This document shows, piece by piece, positions 1 through 11,489 of a DNA stretch of 64,000 nt (within the stretch, counting starts at the first letter, position 1; each line of letters starts with the position of its first letter). Source of the stretch: Molossus alvarezi (lineage: Eukaryota > Chordata > Mammalia > Chiroptera > Molossidae). A program made the position numbers and the translations under genes. The stretch is taken from contig CM073887.1 of NCBI GenBank assembly GCA_037176705.1, positions 60,163,001 to 60,227,000 of the forward strand, in the 5' to 3' direction. The notes beneath the pieces were generated by a model. That model had not been told where the DNA came from and did not search any database. It worked only from the letters and a program-made list of their open reading frames with translations.

Positions 1-212
1 GTCCCCGGCCCTGGTTGGGTCATGTGGGTGGCAGCCACTTGATGTGTCCCTTTCACGTTGGTGTTTCTCTCTCTCTCTTCCTCTCTCTCCCTCCTGCTCT
101 ATCTGAACAAAAAATGGAAAAATGTCCTCAAGTGAGGAGGAGGAGGAGGAGGAGGAGAAGAAGAAGAAGAAGAAGAAGAAGAAGAAGAAGAAGAAGAAGA
201 AGAAGAAGAAGA
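1..212 (+). mobile_element. Ves SINE, 5' end outside the window, with expanded GAG/GAA tail
   Basis: The window opens inside a Ves SINE: the CCCTGGTTGGGT..GGCAGCCACTTGATGTGTC middle, a CT-rich block at 66-95, and the TGGAAAAATGTCCTC tail near 114-130. The tail runs into a pure purine stretch at 134-212, first GAG then GAA units. L1 ORF2 sequence follows directly at 213, so this SINE probably sits inside an L1 whose left part lies before the window. Confidence 0.85.
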
Positions 213-1945
213 CCTATTTGCAGAAAACTATAGGACACTGAAAAAAGAAATAGAGGAAGATATAAAAAAGTGGAAGCATATACCTTGTTCATGCATTGGC
301 AGAATTAACATCATTAAAATGTCTGTACTACTCAGTGCAATCTATAGATTCAATGCAATCCCCATTAAAATACCAACGACATATTTCACAGAATTAGAAC
401 AAATACTCCAAAAGTTTATATGGAACCAAAAAGACCCCGAATAGCCACAGCAATCTTGAAAAAGAAGAACAAAGTAGGAGGGTTCCCAATACAGGATATC
501 AGGTTATACTATAAAGCCACTGTAATCAGAACAGCCTGGTACTGGCACAAGAACAGGCCTATAGATTAATAGAACAGAACAGAGAACTCAGAAATTGACC
601 CAAGACATTATGCTCAACTAATATTTGACAAAGGTGGCAAGAGCATACAATGGAGTAAAGACAGCTTCTTTAATAAATGGTGTTGGGAAACTTGAACAGC
701 CACATGCAAAAAATGAAACTAGACCACCAACTTACACCATACACAAGAATAAACTCAAAATGGATAAAAGAGTTAAATATGACTTGTGAATCCATAAAAA
801 TCCTAGAAGAAAATGTAAGCAACAAAACTTCAGACTGCACAAGCAGCAGAATTTTCACTGATACGACACCTAAGGTAAGAGAAACAAAGAAAAAAATTAA
901 TACTTGGGACTACATCAAACTACAAAGTTTCTGCAAAAGAACATCAAAATGGAAAAGGAACACACTAAATGGGAGAGCATAATTGCCAATGATACATCAG
1001 ATAATGGGTTAATTTCCAAAATATATGGAATACTCACACAACTCAACAAAAGGAAGGCAAAGAATCCAACTAAAAAATAGGCAGAGGACCTAAGTAGACA
1101 CCTCTCCAAACAGGACATACAAATGACCAAGAGACATGTGCAAAAATGCTTAATGTTACTAATCATTATAGAAATACAAATTAAAACAATTATGAGGTAT
1201 CACCTCACACCTGCCAGAATGGCTGCCATCAACAAATCATCAAACAAGTGCTGGCAAGGGTGCGGAGAAAAGGGGACTCTATTACTCTGCTGGTGGGAAT
1301 GCAGACTGGTGCAACCACTATGAAAAACTATATGATGTTTCCTCAAAAAATTAAAAATTGAATTGCTATTTGACCCAGTGATCTCACTTCTAGGAATATA
1401 TCCTAAGGAGCCTGAAACACCAATCAGAAAGAATATATGCACCCCTATGATCATAGCAGCACTATTTACAATAGCTAAGATCTGAAAACAGCCCAAGTGT
1501 CCATCAATAGATGAGTGGATAAGAAAGCTGTGGTACATACATATAATGGAATACTATGCAGCTGTAAGAAAGAAAGATCTCTTACCCTTTGAGACGACAT
1601 GGAAGTACCTGGAGATTTTTATCCTAAGAGAAACAAGCCAATCAGAGAATGACAATCTCACATGATCTCACTTCTTTGTGGAATATAATGAACAAAATAA
1701 GCTGATGAACAAAATAGACCCAAAGACATAGAAGTAGGGTACAGACTGACAAACTTCAGAGGAGGGGGTTGAGGGGAAGATATACTGAATAACTTATGCA
1801 TATGAGCATAACCAACAGACATAGACAACAATTTGGGGGGTGGGGTGGGAGGAGGGTGTCAGTGGCGGGGGGAGAGAAACATCTGTAACTAAATTAATTA
1901 ATTAAGTCATTTAAAAAATCAATAAAACATATCGTCAGGTGAAGA
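213..1945 (+). mobile_element. LINE-1 3' part (ORF2 C-terminal region and 3'UTR), decayed
   Basis: The sequence is collinear with the ORF2 3' third of the nearly open L1 at 34.4-40.2 kb, starting at the point matching about 38470 there. It covers the C-terminal part and the Cys-rich end (near 1240-1320), then a G-rich 3'UTR and an A/T-rich tail near 1880-1950. Stops and frameshifts interrupt every frame, so it codes for nothing. The short open frames here are fragments of ORF2 or antisense shadows. Confidence 0.9.
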
Positions 1946-1959
1946 GTAAAAAAAAAAGA

Positions 1960-4350
1960 TCTCACATTCCTTTTTCCCACATGAGGAGAAAGAAGGACTT
2001 CTGAATTACCTGACATACTGACATATTGTTTGAGTTTAGATTGTCTGGAAAGTTTATTATCCACCACAGTGCTTCTCACTTTCCTGGAATTGAGAGTTGA
2101 AAACTGTATCTCCTGGGGTACATTCAATCCCAAGGGCCCTGGTTATTAGCTCCCATGGTTATTCATTTTCTCTCTGACCAAAAAATAAAAATAAATAAGA
2201 GAGATAAAAGGAAGCTTTCTGATGCAACACTGACCCCCAGAGCCTCTGTCCTCCAACAATGTGTCAGTCACTCCATAGACCAAGGCAAGACTCGTTTGCT
2301 GAAGGTGCTGGATTCCAGGGAGGTTTAATCAAGAAGATGTCCCATGACAAGAATTGAAATGTGTGTAGGAGCTAAGAGGGGTTCTCTCAGACCCTGGCAA
2401 ATAGAGGTGAGAGTCTGCAACCCCACTGTTTGTGGGACTTTTTGGGTTCTGGACATGATTAGAGGGGAGAAATTGGTGGCAAGAAAGCCCCAGGAACTGA
2501 TGATTTTATAATTACACTGAGTTTGACTACATGCAGGCATTTGGAGGGAGAGCAACTGTACATTGTTCGTAATCTTTCCCAGCTCGCAGGTGGGCATCTG
2601 ACCATTTGTTTTGTCTCAGTTGATCAGCACAGCCATGAGCCTGAGCATGCCAGGGGAGATTATCTATTTTAAAGTCCATACCTGAACTTACATAGAAGCT
2701 GCTGAGCTGGAAGACCTGTAGCTCTCCATCATTGCTGAGAGATTGGACTTAGGACATGCTCCCTGGCACAGCCCAGAGACACCTTCAGCTCCATTTCAGG
2801 GACAGTTTAAAACACAGATAATCTGAAGCAGTTTCATAGATAAAATCAGACTAGCTTGGAGGGCCAGTGCAGAAAGCACCAAGCTTCTGTTGAACCATCC
2901 GAAGAAAGAGAATACATGACTTGAAACTGGCCAGAATATGTTCCCAGCTCTGCCAGTCAATCCTTTTATCACCTGAGACACATCACACTAAGTATTTTCC
3001 TTGCAGATTATATTCATTCAGAAAATGTTTATGGAGTGCCTGCTTCGCACCTGGTGTGCTGTGTGTTTGGGAGTGAGGGTCAAATAGACAATGAAAGCAA
3101 AAGTGCTTTGTGAACTGGGCTCTCAAGTCACTCGTTATTTGATTACCAAACTAGTCAAGAGACAGAAAGGTAAGGCTGCAGTGTATCTTCAGGGGGCCAG
3201 AGACACTTTTGCTTCTGGAACTTCTTCCTCCATAAAAAAAATAACATTAAAAATTATATTTTACAGCTAGTTGTTGGTATAAAGACACTTGTATTCCAGG
3301 TGCATTCGAGTCATCTTTTCCCCTTCTGAATGTAAAAGAAATCAAAACTTTTTTGTGGACTTCTATGTCTAATGGAGAAAGGGCTCATTCATGCTTCGTC
3401 ATAGGTGAGAGATGCTGGGAAGGTTTTATTGGCAACAGGAAGTCCAATGCCTCTTCACTTAATTCTCATTCTCAGCAAAGGACATTAGATCTGAAATGCA
3501 AGCAGCAATGAGAAAAACGTAAAAAGGAGGGATTTAAAAAGTCAACTAAAAAAAATTAGCTAGAGGGTTTCTTCAACCTAGGTGTGAAGGAGCTAATTTG
3601 GGACAAGGACATAAACTCTAAACCAAGACTACTTGACTGAGGAAGGTGGGTTTAGTGGAGGGAACTGTCTTTTCCCTAAAAACATCCTGAAGGAAGAATG
3701 TGTGCAAAACCCAAGGCAAACCATGACAAGGGAGACACAATCCTATTAGAGAAGCTGCTTACAGGGATCCCAAAAGCCAGAGTAGGGAATGTGGTGCTCT
3801 ATAGATTCATCATCACCAAAGGGACCACCTGGTAATTCTAGACAGGATGGTGACATCAGGGAAACAAAGTGGTGAGTGCATAGGGGGAGGAAGGCGACCT
3901 TTTATGGGTAAGACATTGGTGAGATGTCATATAGTCTTCAGAGGTAGAGAATCTGAAGTAGCAGAGTCAGTGGTAGTGAATTCATATCATCATCCAAACC
4001 AATCAACAATTCTTAGAGGTAAACCAGAGTTGACCTACATGGTATTCCTCAAAGCAGAGACTGAGTGGCCATTGACCAATCAGTTGAGATGACCACCAAG
4101 CCAGAGCTGTGTGAGTGACCAGGGGGAGTTCCAGGGCAAGGACATCCAAGAGAAACCTGGACCTAGAACTGGTGAAGTGGCTTTGGCTCCAGGCCAGGCA
4201 GTAAGACAATCATCAAGTCAAGGAGGTAAATATAACAGGATTGGAGCAGGAAAGCCAAAGGTTTACTTGAATAATCCATTATTTTTGTTGGGAAGTAAGA
4301 TATAAAGGGAAATGCAGGAACTTGGAAATTATTCCAGTTTTTGTTTAAAA
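1960..4350. other. Gene-free stretch with an L2-like relic
   Basis: No open frame here has recognisable protein features. Around 3005-3170 there is a decayed segment of the type 'TTCATTCAGAAAATGTTTATGGAGTGCCTGC', which I read as an old L2-class relic on the minus strand. The rest is unassigned single-copy-looking DNA. Confidence 0.5.
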
Positions 4351-4362
4351 ATGAATCCTACC

Positions 4363-4616
4363 AGCCCTGGCCAGTTTGGCTCAGCAGTTAGAGCATTGGC
4401 CCACAGACCAAAGAGTTGTGGGTTCAATTTCAGCCAAAGGCATGTACCTCGGTTTCGTTTTGGCCCTGGCCCTGGTCGGAGTTATTCAGGAGGCAACCAA
4501 TTGATATGTCTGTCTCTCGTCTCTCTCTCTCTCTCTCTCCTTCCATCCTTCCTTCTTTCCTCCCACTCTAACTGAACATAAATGGAAAAATAACCTCAGG
4601 TGAGGATTTAAAAAAA
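4363..4616 (+). mobile_element. Ves SINE, full length
   Basis: The tRNA-like head AGCCCTGGCCAGTTTGGCTC, the CT-rich block (about 4512-4560) and the GGTGAGGATTTAAAA tail are all present. It is flanked by an imperfect duplication: ATGAATCCTACC on the left (4351-4362) and AATGATCCTACC on the right (4617-4628). Confidence 0.92.
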
Positions 4617-4649
4617 AATGATCCTACCACTTGTTTGTTGGGTGATCTT

Positions 4650-5085
4650 GGGTTAATGTATGAGTTTCTTACTACTGTAACAAAGCAACACAAACTTTGG
4701 GGGGGGACTAAAAATAGAAATTTATTCTCACTGTTCTGGAAGCCAAGAAGTCCAAAATCAATGTGTTAACAAAATCAATTCCTTCTGGAGGCACTGAGGG
4801 GGAATCTGTCCAATGCCTCTCCTAGAGTCTGATGGCTCTGGCCATCCTTGGTGTCCCCTGGCTTGCAGCTGGGTGACTTCAATCTCTACCTCTGTCTTCA
4901 CATGGCCATCTTCTCTATTTTTATGTGTGTCCTCTCCTCTTCTCATCAGAACACTAGTCGTTGGATTTAGGGTACACACTAAATCCAGGATAATTTTATT
5001 TCAAGATCCTTAACTAATTACATCTGCAAAGACCTCCTTTCCAAATAAGGTCACAGTCACAGTATTAGTGGATGTGAAATTGGGG
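4650..5085. repeat. Ancient dispersed repeat, family not named
   Basis: The stretch runs from TTTCTTACTACTGTAACAAAG to TCCAAATAAGGTCACAGTC. It matches a common mammal-wide repeat I recognise by its text (CTGTTCTGGAAGCC, CTTCACATGGCCATCTTCTC, CATCTGCAAAGACC) but cannot name with certainty. It is diverged and non-coding. Confidence 0.6.
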
Positions 5086-5700
5086 ACAACACTGTTCACT
5101 TAATCCAATATAGTCAGTTACTACACTTCTTTGAATCTGTTTCATCTCCTGTACAATACAGATCATAACACCTACTGGTAAAAATCAAGTGGAAAAAATG
5201 CCTGTAAAATACTTTAAATTATCCCACCTAAAATGTCAATAGTGCCAAGATTGAGAAATTCATACACTGAAACCCATCAGCCATTCTCTGATCTTAAAGT
5301 GTTGCTCGGTATGTATAGTAAATGCTTAATAGAAATCAGCTCCCCTTTCTTCCTTTTAATTGGGGGTGGGGTGGAGATATGAGTAAAAAGAGCCAAGTAC
5401 ATTGCCCACTTGAAAATCCTTTGACAAGGTCCAGTGGGACCGTCTGGCATGAATTGGCCCCAAAGAATATGATTAAAGAACAAACCCTTCTCTTTACAGA
5501 GACATAGAGACAATGCAATTGTCCAGCGATTTAGGTTGGGATTAGTTTTATTTATATTTCCTTTTAAATGTATCTGGAAATTCAACTTCACAGATTAATC
5601 TCTAGGCACGTATGGTACATGAAGCTGAACGACCATGTCAATGGACTCAAGAAACTTCCCAGAGGCTCCAGTTAGGATCAGAGAAAGGTGCTGGATTTCA
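5086..5700. other. Gene-free stretch
   Basis: No gene is visible. A short segment at 5229-5258 (AAAATGTCAATAGTGCCAAG) resembles one end of the hAT-like relic that lies in the opposite orientation at 5706-5912, so it may be a second fragment of that family. Confidence 0.45.
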
Positions 5701-5705
5701 GTTAA

Positions 5706-5912
5706 AAGATTTCTCAACCTTGGGACTAGATAATTCTCAACCTTTGAGACTAGAGAATTCTTTATGGTGGGGGCCATCTTGTGCATTGCAGGGTGTTTAG
5801 CAGAATCCCTGGCCTCTACCCACTAGATGCTAGTAACAATCCTACTGTGACAATCCAAAATGTCTCCTGGGCAAGGGAGAGGACAAAATCACCTATAGTT
5901 GAGACTCACTGA
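5706..5912 (-). mobile_element. hAT-type non-autonomous DNA transposon relic
   Basis: The text TTTCTCAACCTTGGGACTAG, then GCAGGGTGTTTAGCAGAATC, CCCACTAGATGCTAG and finally TAGTTGAGACTCACTG is a mammal-wide short DNA-transposon family (MER class). The outer 10-15 bases are loosely inverted copies of each other. The family name is uncertain. Confidence 0.55.
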
Positions 5913-6019
5913 ATTAAACTAATAATGGAGGGCTTGAAATTTCAGAAAAACATTACTGAGAACAAACTTGAATTGATCGATTTTTGCCATGCAACTGGAC
6001 AAGAGTTATAATGTTGAAT

Positions 6020-6425
6020 AATATCAACACAAAAAATGTAATGTTCATTGAACAGTCTTATTATATACCAGACACTGAGCTAAGCACCAGGCATACATTG
6101 TCCTACCACCATATGAAGGGATTTCAGAAATCACTCAGCTGATCCTTTCTACTGTTTACATTTCTTCTACAATATAAATGATAGTTGTGAACATAAATCA
6201 AGAAATCACCATAGTTGTCATTGTGCTACACTCTTTAATTCACTGTCTCATTTAATGTTCACAGCTGCTCCTACAAAGAAGGTCTCATTTATCCCCATAG
6301 ACAAATGGGGAAACTGAGTTCCAGAAAGGTTTATAACTTGCCCAAGTTCACAAAATCACAAAGCTACAATGAAGCTGAGTTGGCATTTAAATCTTGCTCT
6401 AAGCCCAGAGTGTATTCTCTTAATT
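6020..6425 (-). repeat. MIR SINE relic
   Basis: The MIR core is read on the minus strand: ATGGGGAAACTGAG, TTGCCCAAGTTCACA and GAGTTGGCATTTAAATCTTG. The left part, with ATACCAGACACTGAGCTAAG, belongs to the same type of element. It is old and non-coding. Confidence 0.7.
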
Positions 6426-6439
6426 ATATACCATACAAT

Positions 6440-7160
6440 CTGTGCACACCACATTCCTTCTCCTTGAAATGACCTTCTTTTCTGTCTCCCTAGAAAATAA
6501 CCCTATCTGACTTTCAAAAATCAGCACAAAGTTCCCCCTCTGCAAAGCATTTTCTGACACCCTCCAGGCAGAGTTGGGCATGAGACCTCTGGGAACCCCC
6601 AGCACAACATATATATGTCTTTGTTGCACTCTTTTTCATACTGTCATAAAGAGATTTCCTTACTTGCTTGCAACTCCTGTCAAACTCTAAATTTTTTGAG
6701 GGTGGTACTAAGAGGTTTTTGTAACTCTAGTTCATACATCATGGATTGAATAAGACAGACACTATCTCATGAAGCTCTCCATTCAATTTTGGGGCATTTC
6801 TTGTTAGTCAGAACCATAATTGACCTGTCTGGTTTCCACCAACTGGTAGAATCAGATAGTTGGGTCTTCCCTCTCCTTCTTATAATGGTTAGATTTTGAA
6901 GGCAGCTCTCTCCTGTTCAGCGTAGCTGCCCTCAGATGTTTTCCCTAGTAAGTTTCTAAAATATCACTCTGTTTATATTTTTACATTTATTTTTATTAAA
7001 AAGCATATGGTTTACTTGTTTCTTTGTTTCTTATGTCTCTCACGAGAGTAGGAACTTCGTCCATTTTTTTTCACCACTGTGTAGCTTATGACTCCTTCAG
7101 TGATTGACACTTAGGGGGAGCTGGATTAACTTTTATTGAATGAACGAATGAATGAATGAG
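6440..7160 (+). repeat. L2 LINE 3' end relics
   Basis: Two stretches (about 6440-6760 and 6950-7160) have the wording of L2 3' ends: CATTTTCTGACACCCTCC early, a TTATTTTTATTAAAA middle, GAGAGTAGGAACTTCGTCC, and a terminal GAATGAACGAATGAATGAATG repeat at 7138-7158. They are diverged. Confidence 0.6.
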
Positions 7161-7929
7161 GATGGATAATAGTTTGTGTGATAGAAAATTAGAATAGGCA
7201 GTAATTTAAGAAAGCCTTAAATGCCAGCTTTAGTTTGGCGTCGGCATGGGCAAAACAGAGAGATATAGAGATGGAGAGAAGGGAACAGTCAGCAGTTAGG
7301 CAAGTTTGACCAAGTTTCATGATTAGAAGGAATCAAGTCAGAAAAGATTAATGATATCTAAGGTAAGTATAATAAATGATTTGGACATCAGAGGGTCTTG
7401 AGCAGAAACCACTCAACACAGACCCTTCTTGGTCTCTAAGCAGCCCACCTCCTTTTGACATCTGGTAAGCTGGATTTCTGCAAGGATCTATGCAAGGTTG
7501 TATCTTCTTGGTCTTAAAATGCTGGCTTCTCTATGCTTCTCTATACACATCTCTGTTCTTCCCCATTGATGATGGCAACAGATGCCACTTTGGCCCAGAA
7601 GTTCTCCGTGTTGGAGGTGATGTGAATATTCCAGGGTGATCTAAATTTTCCTGCAAGGTGATGTTGAAGGTAAGAAGGTCAAGATAAGTATTCTTAGTTA
7701 GGCAGGGGCAGTCCCTTCTGATCCCTCATCTTCCCTTTCCACTGCATTCATGCAGCAGATTTTTGTTGAGTACTTAATACACAGAGCATAATGTTCTCCA
7801 CTCCTACTCTATGAAATTAAGCCTCAAATTATGTCTGATATTCTGGACAACTTGTCACCCAGCACTCTAGACCATACGGTTCCAACCTCTGTCACTCATA
7901 TGTTTCTTTACAGTGTAGATGCCTTGGGT
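7161..7929. other. Gene-free stretch upstream of the OR gene
   Basis: No coding or RNA gene is recognised. OR genes often have a non-coding first exon several kilobases upstream, and one could lie here, but nothing in the sequence identifies it. Confidence 0.4.
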
Positions 7930-7939
7930 CCAAATTCTT

Positions 7940-7980
7940 CGTTTTATTATTTAAATTTATTTATTTATTTTTGTTACAGA
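7940..7980 (-). mobile_element. 41-bp LINE-1 tail insertion
   Basis: Read on the minus strand, this is the extreme 3' end of the local L1 family (TCTGTAACAAAAATAAATAA) plus its A/T tail. It is bracketed by a perfect 10-bp repeat CCAAATTCTT at 7930-7939 and 7981-7990, as expected for a severely 5'-truncated L1 insertion. Confidence 0.7.
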
Positions 7981-8506
7981 CCAAATTCTTAATGTCATCC
8001 CACCTATTGCTCTTTCCAGACATTGGCCCTCCCAATTAATTTGGAAACAAGAATTTTCTCATGGTTTGGACTTAATTTTTATCCATCCTCATCACCCCCT
8101 ATTATTTTGACAAGATCTCCCTACTTCATATTCTAGTCTATTCAGAATCCTACCTCTGCTTTGTCCCCAAATCTGGAATGGGGTGTATTCCAATGTTCCA
8201 CCAGAGCTGATTTGCACTCTCTAGATTTGGAACAGACAGTTTAACTGCAGGTATTGGTGAGTAGTGCTTGCCTGGAAGGCGAAGGCAAGACTTTTACAAA
8301 CAAACGGCAATAGCAGGGAATCATTTTGCTGTTCTCTATCTCCTGACTAGACCAGACATGATTAATCAGTCATGGTATTTTTTTTCCTACTGATACTGAA
8401 TGTACTCATCATCCTTCTCAAGAGACTCCGACAGCCACTACCAATTGCAGTTGGCATATAAGGTGAAACTACTCCCCACTGAGATTTCTTGCCCAATATC
8501 CAGTTA

Positions 8507-8515
8507 TTTCTGCAG
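8507..8515 (+). promoter_or_regulatory. Likely splice acceptor of the OR coding exon
   Basis: TTTCTGCAG immediately precedes the first in-frame ATG (8516) and is preceded by a pyrimidine-rich ATTTC stretch. OR coding exons usually follow an intron in the 5'UTR, so this acceptor suits a coding exon beginning at 8516. No partner donor could be located. Confidence 0.4.
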
Positions 8516-8536
8516 ATGAATGATGCTTCCCAGAGG

Positions 8537-9499
8537 ATGGGGAAATCAAATCAATCAGTGACTTCAGACTTCACTCTCATGAGGCTCTTCAGCCACTCGG
8601 GGCCACATCTAGCTCTATTCTCCCTTGTGGCCATTATATTCACCATGGGCCTTCTGGGCAATGCCATCTTGCTATTTCTGATCCACACAAACTCCAGGCT
8701 GCACACACCCATGTACTTTCTGCTCAGCCAACTCTCCCTGTTGGATGTTGGTTTTCCACTGGTCACCATCCCCAAGATGGCAGCTGATTTCCTTAAGGAA
8801 GAGAGTTCCATCTCCTTTGGGGGTTGTGCAGCTCAGATGTTCTTCCTGATGTTGTTGGGTGTCTCTGAGGGTGTCCTGCTATCCCTTATGTCTTATGACC
8901 GCTATGTTGCTGTGTGCCACCCCCTGCGTTATCCTATGCTCATGAGACGTCAGGTTTGCTTGCTCATGGTGGGCACCTCATGGTTGTCAGGTGTGCTTGT
9001 GGCCTCCATTCAGACCTCCATCACTCTGCATTTCCCTTACTGTGCCTCACACGCTGTGGACCACTTCTTCTGTGAGCTGCCCGCTCTGCTGAAGCTCTCT
9101 TGTGCGGATACCTCTATGTATGAGTTGGCGTTGTCCATCTCAGGGGTGCTGATCTTGCTGCTGCCCTTGTCCCTCATAGCTACCTCTTATAGCCACGTGT
9201 TGGGGGCTGTTCTCCGCATGCACTCAGCTGAGGCCCGACACAAGGCCTTCACCACCTGCTCCTCCCACATCACTGTGGTGGGGCTTTTTTATGGGGCAGC
9301 TGTGTTTATGTACATGGTGCCAGGAGCATACCACAGCCCACAGCAGGACAACATGGTCTCTCTCTTCTACAGTCTTGTCACCCCCACATTCAACCCCGTC
9401 ATCTATAGCCTGAGAAACCAAGAAGTTCGAGTGGCTTTGGTCAAGGTCCTTGGCAGAACTGGTTTCAGATCAAAGGGAAGACCTCATGGGAGGTGCTGA
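8537..9499 (+). CDS. OR2Z1: Olfactory receptor, OR2Z-like, intact
   Basis: An uninterrupted single-exon seven-helix receptor of 320 residues, for odorant detection in the membrane of olfactory neurons through Golf. Visible family marks: an N-glycosylation site NQS near the N-terminus, LHTPMYF after TM1, MSYDRYVAVCHPLRY at the end of TM3, the extracellular loop with FGGC and the cluster ending CELPALLKLSCAD, KAFTTCSSH at TM6, and PVIYSLRN at the end of TM7. I chose ATG 8537 (MGKSNQSV) because OR2Z proteins begin MG..NQSV as I recall. An in-frame ATG at 8516 would add 7 residues, and the frame is open to 8489. TM7 reads PTFNPVIY where most family members have PMLNPxIY, a small departure. Its placement beside TPM4 is discussed under findings. 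The OR2Z assignment rests on remembered similarity. Confidence 0.85.
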   Translation: MGKSNQSVTSDFTLMRLFSHSGPHLALFSLVAIIFTMGLLGNAILLFLIHTNSRLHTPMYFLLSQLSLLDVGFPLVTIPKMAADFLKEESSISFGGCAAQMFFLMLLGVSEGVLLSLMSYDRYVAVCHPLRYPMLMRRQVCLLMVGTSWLSGVLVASIQTSITLHFPYCASHAVDHFFCELPALLKLSCADTSMYELALSISGVLILLLPLSLIATSYSHVLGAVLRMHSAEARHKAFTTCSSHITVVGLFYGAAVFMYMVPGAYHSPQQDNMVSLFYSLVTPTFNPVIYSLRNQEVRVALVKVLGRTGFRSKGRPHGRC

Positions 9500-9980
9500 A
9501 TTGTCCCAGGGACCCTCCCTTACATCTAAGAACTTTCATTTGTAGTCCATGTGGTGCAAGGTGTACTGTGACCAACTCCCTTGCTCCTCTCAGACACAAT
9601 TTTTCTTTTGTGGATTTGTATGAAACAAATATAGTGATCTCAATCACTTAAGACAAGGGGAGAGGTTGGGTTATTTAGTCTTAAACAGAAAGAAACTTTA
9701 CTGTAAGAATGACAGCCCAACATCAGAGATGGACCCCAGATCATGGATATTTTGACCACCTATTCGTGTCCTGCCTTACACCCATTCTTATATGTTTCTG
9801 CACAGTGAGTGAAAGGTCTAAGATTCAACCCTTAAAATCCAAGCAAGAAAGGGGATTCGGGGGTTGATGTTCCGACAGTGATGCTCGGACTGTCCCTGCC
9901 TATGTTGGTTCTTAGTAGTGTCATGTTTAGGTTTTACAGAAATGGAAACTGTCACCCAAGATGACACTGGTTGGACAGCC
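9500..9980. other. 3' flank of the OR gene, gene-free
   Basis: No convincing AATAAA with downstream context was picked out. ORFs here are short and lack family features. Confidence 0.4.
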
Positions 9981-9998
9981 CAAGCATGTGTTACTTTT

Positions 9999-10179
9999 TT
10001 AAAAGATTTTTAATTGGTTTTTAGAAAGAGAGAGAGAGACTTCAATCAGCTGCTTCCTGAACACCACCTCCTATCAGGGATCAAGCCCACAGTCTGGTCG
10101 TGTGCCCTGACCAGAAATTGAACCAGCAACCTTTGCTACAAGGGATGATTCCCAACCAACTGAGCCACCCTGGCCAGGG
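9999..10179 (-). mobile_element. Ves-type SINE, reverse
   Basis: The head is read on the minus strand (CCCTGGCCAGGGTGGCTCAG), with a GA-rich block at 10025-10040 (plus strand). The flanking duplication CAAGCATGTG(T/C)TACTTTT is at 9981-9997 and 10180-10197. Confidence 0.88.
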
Positions 10180-10197
10180 CAAGCATGTGCTACTTTT

Positions 10198-10640
10198 ACT
10201 GTCTCAATTATTGTAAAGCAGAGATGTAAGATGGTGAAGCTCGCTCTTGAATGAACATCAGGGTGATGTAAGACTGGGTATTGCCATTGTTAAATTTCTA
10301 TTGCCTTCATCAATGGGAGCAAGAATTAAGAGTACTCAATTAAGGATTTCCAGGGGAATTATATATTCCTGTTCTGTATCTTTGCAGAGATGTCTATCTA
10401 ATTTATCTTTGTATTAAGAATTAAAGCCATTTCAATGCATGCACAGGTTGAGATGGCATGTCATTTTAAGCATTTTGAAAGGCAGATGCCAACTGTGAGT
10501 GGGGTATTGTGTGTGTCAAACAAAGGGGTTGATGAGTGGGGGCTTTTAAGCATTTGAACTATGCCATCAAGCCAAGTTCAAGACTTATTTTCAAAATTGG
10601 CTGGTACCCGATAATATAGGCATTAGGAATTCTACCTGTA
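10198..10640. other. Gene-free stretch
   Basis: No gene, RNA or clear repeat is recognised. It is low in GC and contains only chance short ORFs. Confidence 0.4.
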
Positions 10641-11410
10641 GTATACTATCCTACAGTATAATATCATAACTGAAGACAAATACCACACGATTTCACATAT
10701 ATGTAGACTCTAATGAACAAAATAAACAAACAAAATAGAAGCAGACTCATAGATACAGCTGTCAAAGGGGAAGGAGGTTTCGGGGCTTGTTGAACAGGGC
10801 GAAGAAATTAAGCCAAAAACAAAACAAAACACCCTCATAGACAGACAAGAGTATGGTGGTTATCAAAGGGAAAAGAGGATGGGGGCAAGTAGAAGAGAGT
10901 AAATGCAGAATAAATGGTTTTGGAAGGAGACTTGACTTTGGGTGATGAACATACAATATAATATATAGATGATGTATTGTAGAATTATACACTTGAAACC
11001 AATAGGTTGCTGTGAGGGTCTGCGAAATGAACAAAAGACTCAAACACATACAAAGAAAGACAAGACTGCAGCAGCCCCGAAGTCCTGCAGCTGTTTATTT
11101 TTATAGCCAAAGAGGTTGCCGTGGTCCCAGTTCCTATCAAGATAACTAATCTATTTCCCCTGCTCAAAGGTCAGTGCTGCTCTTAAGAACATCTCATCCT
11201 TCCTGTTTGCAGGCAAGGAGGAGCGAGCCTGTGTGCAGGACTTCGCTCTGAATTGTTCTTAAGGATTGAGCAGCACTTCAAGGCATCTGTGTGCAGAATA
11301 TGTTAACCCTTGCATGAGTCCATCCATGTGCGGAATAAACTCACATACAGTCTACACCAATATAATTTTATTAACTAATGTCACCCCAATAAAATTGATT
11401 TAAAAATGTT
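10641..11410 (+). mobile_element. Old LINE-1 3' end, split by a solo LTR
   Basis: The left part runs to ATTATACACTTGAAACCAATA (11004). The right part resumes at 11357 with ATATAATTTTATTAACTAATG and TCACCCCAATAAA. Together they give the continuous wording of an old L1-type 3'UTR, with the LTR at about 11005-11356 inserted between. Confidence 0.65.
11005..11356 (-). mobile_element. Solo LTR of an endogenous retrovirus (ERV2-like)
   Basis: On the minus strand the element starts TGTAGACTGTATGTGAG and ends GCAGACCCTCACA, giving the TG..CA ends of an LTR. It contains a TATAAAAATAAA promoter and poly(A)-like block (plus-strand 11094-11106) followed by an R/U5-like stretch. The host sequence CCAATA occurs at both borders (10999-11004 and 11357-11362), a 6-bp duplication typical of integrase, with about six extra bases next to the left copy. 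No internal retroviral genes are adjacent, so it is a solo LTR formed by recombination. It is unrelated to the LTR at 12879. Confidence 0.7.
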
Positions 11411-11489
11411 TCAACATTATAATTTTACTACAGTATAAAATTATTACAGTATCAGGGATAACCAATATTGGAATTTATGTGGGCAACAA

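Noticed and set aside
15..233. Short ORF ending in a run of arginines
   Set aside because: It is a read-through of a Ves SINE tail and its GAG/GAA repeat.
5026..5035. CCAAATAAGG at about 5031 and CCTTATTTGG near 12327 as SRF sites
   Set aside because: They lie in an old repeat and in the ERV retrocopy, far from any promoter. Such matches are expected by chance or from repeats.
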